NCBI GenBank assembly: GCA_017522685.1
Contig: JAFWYN010000026.1
Span: forward strand, 83,983 to 147,982
Reading direction: 5' to 3'
Source: Lachnospiraceae bacterium
GTDB taxonomy: Bacteria > Bacillota_A > Clostridia > Lachnospirales > Lachnospiraceae
Length of the DNA stretch: 64,000 nt
Below, in pieces: positions 26,507 through 35,747 of this stretch (position 1 is its first letter; the number at the start of each line of letters is the position of its first letter). The notes below the pieces were generated by a model. The model saw nothing but the letters and a program-made list of their open reading frames with translations. It was not told the origin of the DNA and searched no databases. Both the position numbers and the translations under genes were made by a program.

Positions 26507-28288
26507 ATGGCTAGAAGAAATACGTACAGAGAAGACGAAGTCTTAGAAACACCATTTGACTACCACCACCTCCTGAGGGCATTTGTTTATATTAAGAAAT
26601 ATCTGGGACTAATGATTTTTGCACTGATTTTAAGTGCCATAGGCGGTATTACCGGTCTGTTTGGACCTATGATTACACAAAAGGCATTGGATGAAGCGAT
26701 TCCTCAGGGAAACAAGGAAATGCTCTTTATGCTGGTGGGGCTTTTGTGTGGTACCTTTATCTTAAGTATTATATTTACCACCATCCGTTCCAGAATCATG
26801 ATTAATGTGAGCCAAAATATTATCTACGATATCAGAAAGGATATTTTTGAACATTTACAGAAGCTTCCTTTCCAGTACTATGATGACAGACCCCATGGTA
26901 AGATTCTGATTCGTGTGGTAAACTATGTAAACTCTGTGTCAGATATGCTTTCCAATGGATTGATTAATGTGGTGTTGGAAATCATGAACCTGATTTTTAT
27001 CGTTATATTCATGTTCTTGGTGGATGTGAAATTATCATTAGTGGTAATGGCCGGTGTGCCTATCTTAGCGATTTTCATGTTTTGGATTAAGGAAAAGCAG
27101 AGAAAGGCCTGGCAGCAGGTTTCTAATAAAAACTCTAATCTGAACGCATATCTGCAGGAAAATATTGTAGGTGCCAGAATCACCCAGATGTTTGCACGTG
27201 AGGAAGAGAATGCAGAAACCTTTGCAGAGTTATGTGATCGTTGCAGAACTACCTGGTTTAAAGCGGTAATGTACAGTAATACGGTTTGGCCCGGTATTGA
27301 TAATATCTCTGTTTGGGTAAGAGCAGCAGTGTTTATTGTGGGCTTGATTTTCATGGGACAGGGTCAGGTGAGCCTGGGTGTGATTGTTGCAATTACTTCC
27401 TATGCGGCGCGCTTCTGGCAGCCCATCATGAACTTAGGTAATATCTTTAATAACTTTATCAATAATATCGCTTATCTGGAGCGTATCTTTGAAACCCTGG
27501 ATGAGCCTGTAACCGTGTGTGATGCAGAAGGTGCGGTGGAAATGCCTGAAATTAAGGGTGATGTTACTTTTGAAAATGTAACCTTTGCATACGAAGAAGG
27601 AAAGGATGTGCTTAAGAATGTATCCTTTGAAGTAAAAGCAGGCGAAAGCGTAGCCTTGGTAGGACCTACCGGTGCGGGAAAGAGTACCATTGTAAACCTG
27701 ATTTCCAGATTCTATAATGTGGGGCAGGGGCGTGTACTGATTGATGGTCAGGACATAGCCAATGTGCAGCTTCATACCCTTCGTTCCCAGATGGGTATCA
27801 TGCTTCAGGACAGCTTTATCTTTTCCGGTACCATCGAGGACAATATTCGCTATGGTAAGCTGGACGCAACTACCGAGGAGATTATCAAAGCAAGTAAAAC
27901 CGTATGTGCGGACGACTTCATCAACCGCTTTGCGGATGGCTATCAGACAGAAGTAAAGGAGCGCGGTTCCTTGCTTTCACAGGGGCAGAAGCAGCTGATT
28001 TCTTTTGCAAGAACCCTGCTTTCCGATCCGGCTATCCTGGTGCTGGATGAAGCAACCTCAAGTATCGATGTACAGACGGAAAAAGCGTTGCAGCAGGGCT
28101 TGAACGCCATGCTTCAGGGCAGAACCTCCTTCATCATCGCCCACAGACTTTCTACCATTAAGAACTGTGATAAGATTATGTACGTGGACCAGGGCGGCAT
28201 CGTAGAATGCGGCAGCCACGATGAACTGATGGCGAAGAAGGGCTACTATTATAAACTGTATACAGCGCAGATGGATGATATTGCGTAA
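26507..28288 (+). CDS. ABC exporter half-transporter, subunit 2 (catalytic-site NBD)
   Basis: 593 aa. Same architecture as the preceding subunit. Walker A GPTGAGKST and Walker B ILVLDEATSSID (with the catalytic Glu) are normal, but the signature is LSQGQKQL instead of LSGGQ. It therefore supplies the catalytic Walker site while its signature belongs to the partner's degenerate site, as in LmrCD- and BmrCD-type exporters. Its ribosome site (GGAGAGGAGGT) lies within the end of the upstream gene. Ends at a strong terminator. Confidence 0.9.
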   Translation: MARRNTYREDEVLETPFDYHHLLRAFVYIKKYLGLMIFALILSAIGGITGLFGPMITQKALDEAIPQGNKEMLFMLVGLLCGTFILSIIFTTIRSRIMINVSQNIIYDIRKDIFEHLQKLPFQYYDDRPHGKILIRVVNYVNSVSDMLSNGLINVVLEIMNLIFIVIFMFLVDVKLSLVVMAGVPILAIFMFWIKEKQRKAWQQVSNKNSNLNAYLQENIVGARITQMFAREEENAETFAELCDRCRTTWFKAVMYSNTVWPGIDNISVWVRAAVFIVGLIFMGQGQVSLGVIVAITSYAARFWQPIMNLGNIFNNFINNIAYLERIFETLDEPVTVCDAEGAVEMPEIKGDVTFENVTFAYEEGKDVLKNVSFEVKAGESVALVGPTGAGKSTIVNLISRFYNVGQGRVLIDGQDIANVQLHTLRSQMGIMLQDSFIFSGTIEDNIRYGKLDATTEEIIKASKTVCADDFINRFADGYQTEVKERGSLLSQGQKQLISFARTLLSDPAILVLDEATSSIDVQTEKALQQGLNAMLQGRTSFIIAHRLSTIKNCDKIMYVDQGGIVECGSHDELMAKKGYYYKLYTAQMDDIA

Positions 28289-28295
28289 ATATTTG

Positions 28296-28327
28296 AAACC
28301 GAGGATGGCTGCCTGTCCTCGGTTTTT
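28296..28327 (+). terminator. Intrinsic terminator of the ABC exporter operon
   Basis: AAACCGAGGA (28296-28305) pairs with TCCTCGGTTT (28316-28325), with a T-run. Confidence 0.88.
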
Positions 28328-28389
28328 AAACTACAGGTTTATGACTTTTCTTGAAAAACGGTTATAATATCAATGAGGAGTAGTTTGGT

Positions 28390-28527
28390 GTGGAGCAGTC
28401 GGAGTGGTTGCATATCAGCCTGTCCACCTATAAGTGTCGAAAGAAAGTCGATATAAAATATGACGAAACGCCCTGCATAAGGTTGATTGAACCTATGCAG
28501 GGTGTTATCATTTCTAAAATGGTATAG
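28390..28527 (+). CDS. Possible 45-aa small protein or gene remnant
   Basis: GTG start with GAGGAG 9 bp upstream; the product (about M-EQSEWLHISLSTYKCRKKV...) has ordinary protein composition and ends at TAG 28525. TATAAT at 28363-28368 lies just before it, so a transcript would begin almost at the ribosome site. The 3' part forms a hairpin (CCCTGCATAAGGTT with AACCTATGCAGGG, about 28471-28503). It may instead be a leftover of a lost gene or an RNA. Nothing recognised. Confidence 0.25.
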   Translation: MEQSEWLHISLSTYKCRKKVDIKYDETPCIRLIEPMQGVIISKMV

Positions 28528-28574
28528 CTGCCGGGAAAGGAATGCTTGGAACATAAATTGAGAGGTAACAAACA

Positions 28575-28603
28575 TTTACCTTAAGATACAGGTATGATAT
28601 AAT
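28575..28603 (+). promoter_or_regulatory. Promoter of the Hsp70/J operon
   Basis: TTTACC, 17-nt spacer, TATAAT, about 80 bp before the ATG. Confidence 0.65.
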
Positions 28604-28681
28604 GTATGCGAAAGCAATTAGCCAAACGTCTGTGAAACAGATATTTGGTGAATGAGCGTGACTTAGTTGGAGTAAGAGAAA

Positions 28682-30433
28682 ATGGCACTGATAGGAATAG
28701 ACTTAGGAACTACAAATAGTTTAGTTACCATATGGCGTAATGGTAAAGTGGAAATTTTGAAGAATAATTTGGGACATCTGATGACACCTAGTGTAGTAAG
28801 TGTGGAGGAAGATGGTTCGATTGTGGTAGGTGAAATAGCAAAACAGAGAAGGGTTTCTCATCCTGGAAGGACTGTGGCAGAATTTAAAAGAAGAATAGGT
28901 AGCAGGGACACAATTTTTGTGGGAAAAAGTAAGTATCTTCCGGAAGAATTGTCAGCCTTTTTATTGAAAAAGCTGATCGAAGATGCAGAACAGCAATTAG
29001 GAGAAGTAGTGAAGGAAGCGGTGATTTCGGTACCGGCTTATTTTGATAATAATCAAAGGGAAGCTACCGAAAAGGCGGCCAGAATGGCTGGTTTGGCGGT
29101 GAAACGTTTAATTAATGAGCCTTCGGCAGCTATTGCATATCATCAATGGAAGGAAGGAAATGTAGGTACGGAAGGAATCTACCTGGTGGTGGATTTTGGC
29201 GGCGGAACATTAGATGTTTCGGTGGTAGATTGTTTCGAAAATATAATTGAAATCATTGCTGTATCAGGAGATAACCGGTTAGGGGGTAAGGATTTTGATA
29301 GTGCCATTGCAGTGGATTTTTGTGAAAAGATAGGTTTTTACTATGAAAATTTAAGCCCCGGCACATGGGAAAATATTTTGTGGGCGGCAGAAAATGTTAA
29401 GAGAAAGCTAACAACGGAAGAGCGTGTTACTATGCGCGTAACCATACGCAATAAAGAATATGCAGTGGAATATACCAACAAGGATTTATTGAAAATATGC
29501 GCAGAGGTATTGCTTCGGATAAAAACGGTAATCAATGAAGCTGTCAAAGGTGCAAAAATAGAATTGGAAGATATTGTTGACGTGGTATTGGTAGGTGGTA
29601 GCTGTAAAATGCCGGTAGTACAAAAATTCCTTTCTGCGTTACTTGACAGAGAACTGACTGCTAAGGATGATTGTGAACATTATGTGGCTTTGGGAGTTGG
29701 TGTTATAACAGGTATTATAGCGAGAGAGGAAGAGATTGCTGATTTGGTAATGACGGATGTATGTCCGTTTTCATTGGGTATCAGCACTAGGCATGGTAAA
29801 GAGGATAAGACGGATTATATGAGTGTTATTATTCCTAAAAACAGTATCCTTCCCATTGCTAAGTCCGGACGTTATTACGGACTTGAGCCTTTTCAGAAAC
29901 ATATCAGATTTGAAATATATCAGGGTGAAGAATTATATGCAGAAAAAAACTTGCGGCTTGGAGAAATAGATATCAAAGTAACACCCAACGAAGTAGGAGA
30001 TACTGTTGCTGAGATTACGTTTTGTTATGATATAAACGGTATTTTGCAAGTGACTGCCAGAGATTTGCTTGGTAAAAATACGGCAGAGGCAGTGATACTT
30101 AAAAAGGATTCACAGCTCACAAACGAAGAAATTGATAGGAAAAGAATTATCATCGAAAAGGAAATGCGTTTTGAGCGTAATAAGGAAGATAATAAGAATT
30201 TACTGGCTTGGGGACAACGCTTGTATGCACAGGCAGGGGAGGAACACAAAGAGTATATTGTATCGTTGATTCATGATTTTGAAGTGAGCTTACAGGATAA
30301 CGATGCAATTATGGTTCGCCGCAAAATGAAATATATTGCACAGTGTTTTTTGCAATTGGAAATGGTAATTAATAAAGACTATTTTGATAACGAGGATATT
30401 GTGAAGGAACTGCTGGAAGACGAAGACTTATAA
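28682..30433 (+). CDS. Hsp70-family chaperone, HscC-like
   Basis: 583 aa, shorter than DnaK (about 610-640). Nucleotide-binding domain: IGIDLGTTNSLV (phosphate 1), DFGGGTLDVSVVD (phosphate 2) and VVLVGGSCKMPVV (adenosine). The substrate domain is shorter and ends in a helical tail without the DnaK acidic end motif. It is followed 19 bp later by a J-domain gene, so it is a specialised chaperone pair rather than the housekeeping DnaK. HscC/DjlC pairs of other bacteria have the same arrangement. Client proteins are unknown. Confidence 0.85.
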   Translation: MALIGIDLGTTNSLVTIWRNGKVEILKNNLGHLMTPSVVSVEEDGSIVVGEIAKQRRVSHPGRTVAEFKRRIGSRDTIFVGKSKYLPEELSAFLLKKLIEDAEQQLGEVVKEAVISVPAYFDNNQREATEKAARMAGLAVKRLINEPSAAIAYHQWKEGNVGTEGIYLVVDFGGGTLDVSVVDCFENIIEIIAVSGDNRLGGKDFDSAIAVDFCEKIGFYYENLSPGTWENILWAAENVKRKLTTEERVTMRVTIRNKEYAVEYTNKDLLKICAEVLLRIKTVINEAVKGAKIELEDIVDVVLVGGSCKMPVVQKFLSALLDRELTAKDDCEHYVALGVGVITGIIAREEEIADLVMTDVCPFSLGISTRHGKEDKTDYMSVIIPKNSILPIAKSGRYYGLEPFQKHIRFEIYQGEELYAEKNLRLGEIDIKVTPNEVGDTVAEITFCYDINGILQVTARDLLGKNTAEAVILKKDSQLTNEEIDRKRIIIEKEMRFERNKEDNKNLLAWGQRLYAQAGEEHKEYIVSLIHDFEVSLQDNDAIMVRRKMKYIAQCFLQLEMVINKDYFDNEDIVKELLEDEDL

Positions 30434-30452
30434 TGAAAGAAGAGGCAGAACA

Positions 30453-31559
30453 GTGAATATTTGGGAAATACTGGGTATTGAGCCTACGGATGATATGCGA
30501 ATGATAAAAAGGGCATATGCAAAGAAGTGCAAAATATATCATCCGGAAACACATCCGGAAGAATTTCAGTTGCTACATCAATCGTATAAAAAGGCACTTA
30601 CAATGATTCGGAGCGATAAGGAGGATGAAGAATATCCGGAAAAGGTAGAAAGTGAGGGATATGCAATTCCAAAGACTTCCGTAGATTTGATTCCAATGGT
30701 AAAAAAGATTGAAAGATTGCCAATTCAAATACCTGTTGAAAATAAGGAACCATCCGAGGTGGAAGTGCGGAAAAGAGAAAATAAAGAGTATCTGGAGCAA
30801 CTGGAAAGGTTGGGAGAAGCGCATAAAAGGAAGGAAATTCCAAAGGATATTCATGCATATTTTGGCTGGATGCTGGAGAATGAGTTTGGTCAAAAGCCAT
30901 GGAAGAAATATGTTTTTGGAAAAGAGTTTTTGGATAAGCAATATGATACAGAATTTATTGAAAGGTTTTCAGATATATACGGGGAGAAGCTTCTCAAGAT
31001 CAAAGAGGAGGGAAAAGGGGCTACACCATTATGGGTAGACATATATCTGCTTATTGCATACGGATGTGTGTTTTCGAGAGTTAATACCATTGATATTGAA
31101 GAGAGAATATATAAGCGCCAATTGATAAGACCATTGACAAATGCATGGAGAATAAGCACTTCCGTATTAAGGTGTTGTAAGTATTTGGAAGAGAATGCGG
31201 AGTTGGTTGGAGAAAGATTCGCCTTTTATATTTATCGAAATATTCTGGAAATTTTAGATGAGGATATACCGGATAAAGAAAGGATTAAGACATGGTTGCA
31301 GGAAGGCTTTAAACCATATAGTACTGATTATATACTGGAAATCTTACATATCAACGATAAAGCCGGATACAAGCTGGGAGAAGGGGAGTACAGATACCAA
31401 AATATGATTATGCAATCTCCTGCAATGTATGAATTGGTGGCATATTTGTTGGAATCCGAAAGGAAAAATATAGAGGTATTTAAAGGAGCATTTAAAGAAG
31501 TGTGCCAGACTTTGGAAATGAATGAAGAATTGGAAATCTTGTTACTTATGCTGGAATAG
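30453..31559 (+). CDS. J-domain protein partner of the Hsp70
   Basis: 368 aa, GTG start with GAGG upstream. Residues 1-55 are a J-domain: WEILGIEPTDDMRMIKRAYA, then IYHPETHPEEFQLLHQSY. The hallmark HPD tripeptide is HPE here, with a second HPEE four residues later. The remaining 300 residues are helical and charged, with no zinc finger or Gly/Phe region, as in DjlC-like proteins. It should stimulate the ATPase of the upstream Hsp70; the HPE change makes this worth testing. Confidence 0.75.
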   Translation: MNIWEILGIEPTDDMRMIKRAYAKKCKIYHPETHPEEFQLLHQSYKKALTMIRSDKEDEEYPEKVESEGYAIPKTSVDLIPMVKKIERLPIQIPVENKEPSEVEVRKRENKEYLEQLERLGEAHKRKEIPKDIHAYFGWMLENEFGQKPWKKYVFGKEFLDKQYDTEFIERFSDIYGEKLLKIKEEGKGATPLWVDIYLLIAYGCVFSRVNTIDIEERIYKRQLIRPLTNAWRISTSVLRCCKYLEENAELVGERFAFYIYRNILEILDEDIPDKERIKTWLQEGFKPYSTDYILEILHINDKAGYKLGEGEYRYQNMIMQSPAMYELVAYLLESERKNIEVFKGAFKEVCQTLEMNEELEILLLMLE

Positions 31560-31573
31560 GGTGAAAGATGCGG

Positions 31574-31602
31574 TTGAAAAATTGAGGGTGTAGTGTTATA
31601 CT
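31574..31602 (+). promoter_or_regulatory. Promoter of pyrE
   Basis: TTGAAA, 17-nt spacer, TATACT. Confidence 0.65.
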
Positions 31603-31674
31603 ATTACAGTACAATTTACAGTTGTTTACAAAATAAAATACATATGCCAAGGCTTGATATAGGAGGATAACATA

Positions 31675-32352
31675 ATGGAACAGTACAAAAAAGAGTTTAT
31701 TGAGTTTATGGTGGATTGCCAGGTGCTTAAATTTGGCGAGTTTACATTAAAGAGCGGTCGTAAGTCCCCTTTCTTTATGAATGCGGGCGGATATGTGACC
31801 GGTAGCCAGCTGATGGGACTGGGCGAGTATTATGCGAAAGCTATTCACAATACTTACGGAGATGACTTTGATGTATTGTTCGGGCCTGCATATAAGGGTA
31901 TTCCTATCAGTGTAGTAACCGCTATCGCATACAGCAAACTGTACGGCAAGGAGGTTCGTTACTGCTCAGACCGTAAGGAAGAGAAGGACCACGGTGCAGA
32001 TAAGGGAAGCTTCCTTGGCAGTAAGTTAAAGGATGGCGACAGAGTGATTATGATTGAGGACGTAACTACTTCCGGTAAGTCCATGGAAGAGACCGTACCT
32101 AAGGTAAGAGGTGCCGCAGATGTGGAAATCGTAGGCTTGATGGTTTCTTTGGATCGTTGTGAGAAGGGGCTTGGCGGCGAGAAACGTGCATTGGAAGAGG
32201 TGCAGGAGAAGTATGGTTTTAAGGCAAATGCTATCGTAAGCATGATGGATGTTATCGAGCATCTATACAATAAGCCTTACAACGGACAGGTTCTCATTAA
32301 TGATGAATTGAAGGCAGCTATTGATGAATATTATGCTACTTATGGTGCATAA
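31675..32352 (+). CDS. pyrE: Orotate phosphoribosyltransferase
   Basis: 225 aa. TLKSGRKSPFFMNAG is the N-terminal orotate-binding motif and VIMIEDVTTSGKS the PRPP-binding loop. It makes OMP from orotate and PRPP, the step before pyrF. Start after AGGAGGATAACATA. It is followed by genes for two small membrane proteins. Confidence 0.93.
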   Translation: MEQYKKEFIEFMVDCQVLKFGEFTLKSGRKSPFFMNAGGYVTGSQLMGLGEYYAKAIHNTYGDDFDVLFGPAYKGIPISVVTAIAYSKLYGKEVRYCSDRKEEKDHGADKGSFLGSKLKDGDRVIMIEDVTTSGKSMEETVPKVRGAADVEIVGLMVSLDRCEKGLGGEKRALEEVQEKYGFKANAIVSMMDVIEHLYNKPYNGQVLINDELKAAIDEYYATYGA

Positions 32353-32385
32353 TCAAAGCGAAAGTGGAAATGTGAGGTAATGAGT

Positions 32386-32538
32386 ATGGAAGAAAAAACT
32401 TACAAGGTTATGAGGGGTACCGGAGCAACAAATATTGTTATGGGCGTGATTTCCATTGTGGTGGGAGTTGCCTGCGGAGTGCTTCTGATTATCAGTGGTG
32501 CAAAGTTACTGGCAGGAAAGTCTAAAATATTGTTTTAA
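32386..32538 (+). CDS. 50-aa single-span membrane protein
   Basis: MEEKTYKVMRGTGATNIVMG begins the product; residues about 17-40 (IVMGVISIVVGVACGVLLII) form one hydrophobic helix, followed by a short basic tail. ATG 32386 has GAGG 8 bp upstream; an ATG at 32380 is too close. It is too short for many gene finders. It lies between pyrE and another small membrane protein on the same strand. Function unknown. Confidence 0.6.
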   Translation: MEEKTYKVMRGTGATNIVMGVISIVVGVACGVLLIISGAKLLAGKSKILF

Positions 32539-32545
32539 GCAGATG

Positions 32546-32576
32546 GGCATACTTCCGTAGGAGGTATGCCTGTTTT
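32546..32576 (+). terminator. Terminator-like hairpin after the 50-aa gene
   Basis: GGCATACTTCC pairs with GGAGGTATGCC (one G-T pair), followed by TGTTTT. Confidence 0.7.
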
Positions 32577-32620
32577 AGCAGATAAGTCCTGTGAAAACAG
32601 GGCACAGGAGAGGAAGACGG

Positions 32621-32941
32621 ATGGCAAAAAGGAAGAATTATAAATTTACCAATAAGGGACATTCGGCCAAAGCAGTCTTAAGTACCTTCTTTGGAGCATT
32701 GAGCTGTATATCCTTAATATCGCTGATATATCTGGCTTATTTAAAGAAAGGGAATGCCCCTTTCAATTATGGAATCGCAGCAATTCTGGCATTGGTTTTT
32801 GCTATTGTGGGGATGGTTTTGGCCGTTTTGGCGGTACAGGAGAAGGAAAAGTTTTTGGTATTCGGTTGGATCGGTGTAGGGCTGAATGCGCTGGCGATAT
32901 TGGGGGTCAGCGGTATTTTATATGCAGGAACTGCCTTATAG
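32621..32941 (+). CDS. Small membrane protein, DUF6142-like
   Basis: 106 aa with about three hydrophobic segments (residues about 18-42, 50-72, 80-104) after a basic start. It resembles a Lachnospiraceae family I recall as DUF6142; not verified. ATG 32621 follows GGAGAGGAAG; an upstream in-frame ATG at 32591 adds only ten residues and lacks a ribosome site. It precedes the peptidase gene by 24 bp and may be co-transcribed with it. Confidence 0.65.
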   Translation: MAKRKNYKFTNKGHSAKAVLSTFFGALSCISLISLIYLAYLKKGNAPFNYGIAAILALVFAIVGMVLAVLAVQEKEKFLVFGWIGVGLNALAILGVSGILYAGTAL

Positions 32942-32965
32942 TGTTGCAGATATGAAAGGTAAAAA

Positions 32966-35041
32966 ATGATGAATAAGCAGGATGACTTGATGTTGGAAAG
33001 ATATGAACTGGCCATAGGCCGGATTCTTGAAATAAAAGATGAAATGCAGGGCAAGGAAGCTTGGCAGAGATTCTTTGGCGATATGGCCGGATTTGTGGCA
33101 ATCGTAAATGCGTATTATGAATTTGTGGTGAGTGGCGCAAACCGCAAAGCGGATTTGCAGGAATTGCAGTACTGGAATAAAAAGCTGTATGGTGAAATCC
33201 TTTCAGAAAATTACGGGAATAGCTTTGCCAATCCTTCCTATGCAGTGGCACAGTTGGGGGCAGAGTATGGTCCGTTCTTTTCTGTGCTGGCGGCAGAGCT
33301 TCGCAGTATGATTGTGCCGGCAGCAGAAGGCAAAATGGAAGAGTTGCTGATTCGTATGGAGTTGTTTATTGAAGTTTACGGTGCTTGTGAGACACTGTGG
33401 CAGGAAACGAAAGAACTTCCTGCTTATGAAGGTTTACAGCAAATCCTTTATTGGTATGTCAGTGATTATTCGGATGTGACGGAAGAAGCTAAAATCAAGA
33501 CCATGGTGGTGCCGGAGGAAAGTCTTGCGGTCGAAATCTTACGGTCAGCAGATTTGAACAGCCCGGAATATTTGTATCACTATGGAGAGTATGTATCAGA
33601 GAACGAAGTGAAGACTGCGGAATTTATGGCATCCCTGCCGCAGGAAACCATCGATTTGATGGCAGATACCTATACGGAAGGGTATCGGATGGGCTTTGTG
33701 CTTGGTAATAAAGATTTGTCCAAAAAGAATACGGTGGAAATCCGTTATTCTTTGGGATTTGAGCGTATGATGCGTAAGGCGGTGGAGAATTTTGCGAAAA
33801 TGGGTCTGAAGCCCATTGTCCGCAGAACACCCATGGGTGTTCTGCAGGGAGGCGGATTGTTTAAGCTGGGTGCCATCGGTGGCAACCCCAACAAGCAGTA
33901 TGATTATGACCACAAGGATGATAAGGCACTTGTGTGGGATAAGGGAATGGTGCAAAGAAAGCTGGAGGTATTTAAGACGGCTTTTGAGCATTACAAAGAA
34001 GATGCTTCTCTTTATGCAGGTCCTGCGGTGCAGGAGGTGTTTGGTGAGGCCCCCTTTGAACCTGTGAATAAAAAGTGTGCCCCTACCTTAAGCAAAGAAC
34101 AGCAGAAACAGGTGGTAGAATATCGTTCCCAGGCGGGCGCGATTCAGAGGGAGTATATTTTAGAAGAAGAACGCAGCTTTACCATAATCGCCTTCCCGGT
34201 ACCGGAAATCGGTGAGGATTTTGAAGAAATTTTTAGGGATATTATCCGAATCAATACGCTGGACTATATGGAGTACCGAAAGTATCAGCAGGTATTGATT
34301 GATATATTGGATCGGGCGGAATATGTGGAAATCAAGGGCATGAACGGCAATACCACGGATTTGACCATCGGTTTGGCACAGCTTAACAATCCGGAGAAGG
34401 AAACACTTTTTGAGAACTGTGTGGCAGATGTGAATATTCCGGTGGGTGAAGTGTTTACCTCTCCCAAGCTAAAGGGTACCAATGGTGTTTTGAATGTTTC
34501 CAAGGTGTATTTGAATGAATTGGAGTATCGGAATCTGACCGTGCATTTTGCGGATGGTATGATTGCGGATTACAGCTGTGACAATTTTGCTGACACGGAG
34601 CAAAACCGGAAATATATCAAAGAGAATGTGCTGTTTCATCGGGACACCCTTCCTATGGGTGAGTTTGCAATCGGAACCAATACGCTGGCTTATGTAATTG
34701 CGAGAAAGTGGGGCATTGAGGATAAGTTGCCTATTTTGATTGCGGAAAAGATGGGGCCACATTTTGCGGTGGGCGATACCTGTTACTCTCATGCGGAGGA
34801 TATTAAGGTGTACAATCCGGACGGGAAGGAGATTATTGCCAGGGAGAATGAGTGTGCGGCACTGCGCCATACAGACCCGAAAAAGGCCTATTTTGATTGC
34901 CATACAGACATAACCATTCCCTATGATGAGTTGGGTGAATTGACGGCCGTAGGCAGGGACGGAAGCAGGGTGGAAATCATTAAACAGGGCAAATTTATGC
35001 CGAAAGAGTGTCTGGCGTTGAATGTGCCCCTTGAAGCATAA
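32966..35041 (+). CDS. Aminopeptidase-like protein, M29 type
   Basis: 691 aa. The C-terminal 300 residues look like a thermophilic-type (M29) aminopeptidase: IGLAQLNNPEKETLFENCVAD-like metal region, GEFAIGTNTLAYVIA and EKMGPHFAVGDTCYSHAED, which hold the expected Glu, His and Asp residues. The N-terminal half is helical and family-specific, so the protein is much longer than M29 aminopeptidases (about 410 aa). It is probably a cytoplasmic metallopeptidase. ATG 32969 directly after ATG 32966 is also possible. Confidence 0.75.
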   Translation: MMNKQDDLMLERYELAIGRILEIKDEMQGKEAWQRFFGDMAGFVAIVNAYYEFVVSGANRKADLQELQYWNKKLYGEILSENYGNSFANPSYAVAQLGAEYGPFFSVLAAELRSMIVPAAEGKMEELLIRMELFIEVYGACETLWQETKELPAYEGLQQILYWYVSDYSDVTEEAKIKTMVVPEESLAVEILRSADLNSPEYLYHYGEYVSENEVKTAEFMASLPQETIDLMADTYTEGYRMGFVLGNKDLSKKNTVEIRYSLGFERMMRKAVENFAKMGLKPIVRRTPMGVLQGGGLFKLGAIGGNPNKQYDYDHKDDKALVWDKGMVQRKLEVFKTAFEHYKEDASLYAGPAVQEVFGEAPFEPVNKKCAPTLSKEQQKQVVEYRSQAGAIQREYILEEERSFTIIAFPVPEIGEDFEEIFRDIIRINTLDYMEYRKYQQVLIDILDRAEYVEIKGMNGNTTDLTIGLAQLNNPEKETLFENCVADVNIPVGEVFTSPKLKGTNGVLNVSKVYLNELEYRNLTVHFADGMIADYSCDNFADTEQNRKYIKENVLFHRDTLPMGEFAIGTNTLAYVIARKWGIEDKLPILIAEKMGPHFAVGDTCYSHAEDIKVYNPDGKEIIARENECAALRHTDPKKAYFDCHTDITIPYDELGELTAVGRDGSRVEIIKQGKFMPKECLALNVPLEA

Positions 35042-35113
35042 TGCTTTGTGCCCTAGATATGGTAAGAAATTCTTAAGAATTTGGTAATAGTATACAAAAT
35101 GTAGAAAAACATC

Positions 35114-35142
35114 TTGCATAGTGTGAAATAGTCTAGTAAACT
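35114..35142 (+). promoter_or_regulatory. Promoter of the purEMND cluster
   Basis: TTGCAT, 17-nt spacer, TAAACT. The roughly 58-nt leader is too short for a purine riboswitch. Confidence 0.5.
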
Positions 35143-35206
35143 GGAAATAGGATTGATTATAAGGCGGAGTGGCCTAAATATTTATAGATACAAGGAGGAG
35201 AATACC

Positions 35207-35716
35207 ATGGCAAAGGTTGGTATTGTAATGGGTAGCGATTCGGATATGCCTGTAATGGCTAAGGCTGCCGATATTTTGGAGGAATTGGGCATTTCTTATG
35301 AGATGACCATTATTTCCGCGCACAGAGAGCCGGATGTGTTTTTTGAGTACGCGAAGTCAGCAGAGGATAAGGGCTTCAAGGTAATCATCGCAGGAGCAGG
35401 TATGGCAGCACATCTGCCCGGTATGTGTGCAGCGATTTTTCCTATGCCGGTGATTGGTATTCCCATGCACACCACTTCTTTGGGTGGCAGGGATTCCTTG
35501 TATTCCATCGTGCAGATGCCTTCCGGTATTCCGGTAGCAACCGTGGCGATTAACGGTGGTGCCAATGCAGGTCTTCTGGCGGCTAAGATTCTGGCAACTT
35601 CAGATGCAGAATTACTTGCTAAGTTAAAGGACTACAGCACCAACCTGAAAGAACAGGTACAGGCAAAGGATGCGAAATTACAGGAAGTTGGCTACAAAGC
35701 ATACATGAATAAATAA
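35207..35716 (+). CDS. purE: N5-carboxyaminoimidazole ribonucleotide mutase
   Basis: 169 aa, class I length. [13 protein letters not shown] is the N-terminal substrate loop, SAHREPD holds the catalytic His, and [15 protein letters not shown] is the conserved Gly/Ala loop. It rearranges N5-CAIR to CAIR in purine synthesis. ATG 35207 follows AAGGAGGAG. It opens the purE-purM-purN-purD cluster. Confidence 0.94.
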   Translation: MAKVGIVMGSDSDMPVMAKAADILEELGISYEMTIISAHREPDVFFEYAKSAEDKGFKVIIAGAGMAAHLPGMCAAIFPMPVIGIPMHTTSLGGRDSLYSIVQMPSGIPVATVAINGGANAGLLAAKILATSDAELLAKLKDYSTNLKEQVQAKDAKLQEVGYKAYMNK

Positions 35717-35747
35717 ATTACAGGCCCATGGGCAAATGGAGGAAATT

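Noticed and set aside
28339..28575. Minus-strand frame before the Hsp70 gene
   Set aside because: No ribosome site, overlaps a promoter and a hairpin; composition unlike a real protein.
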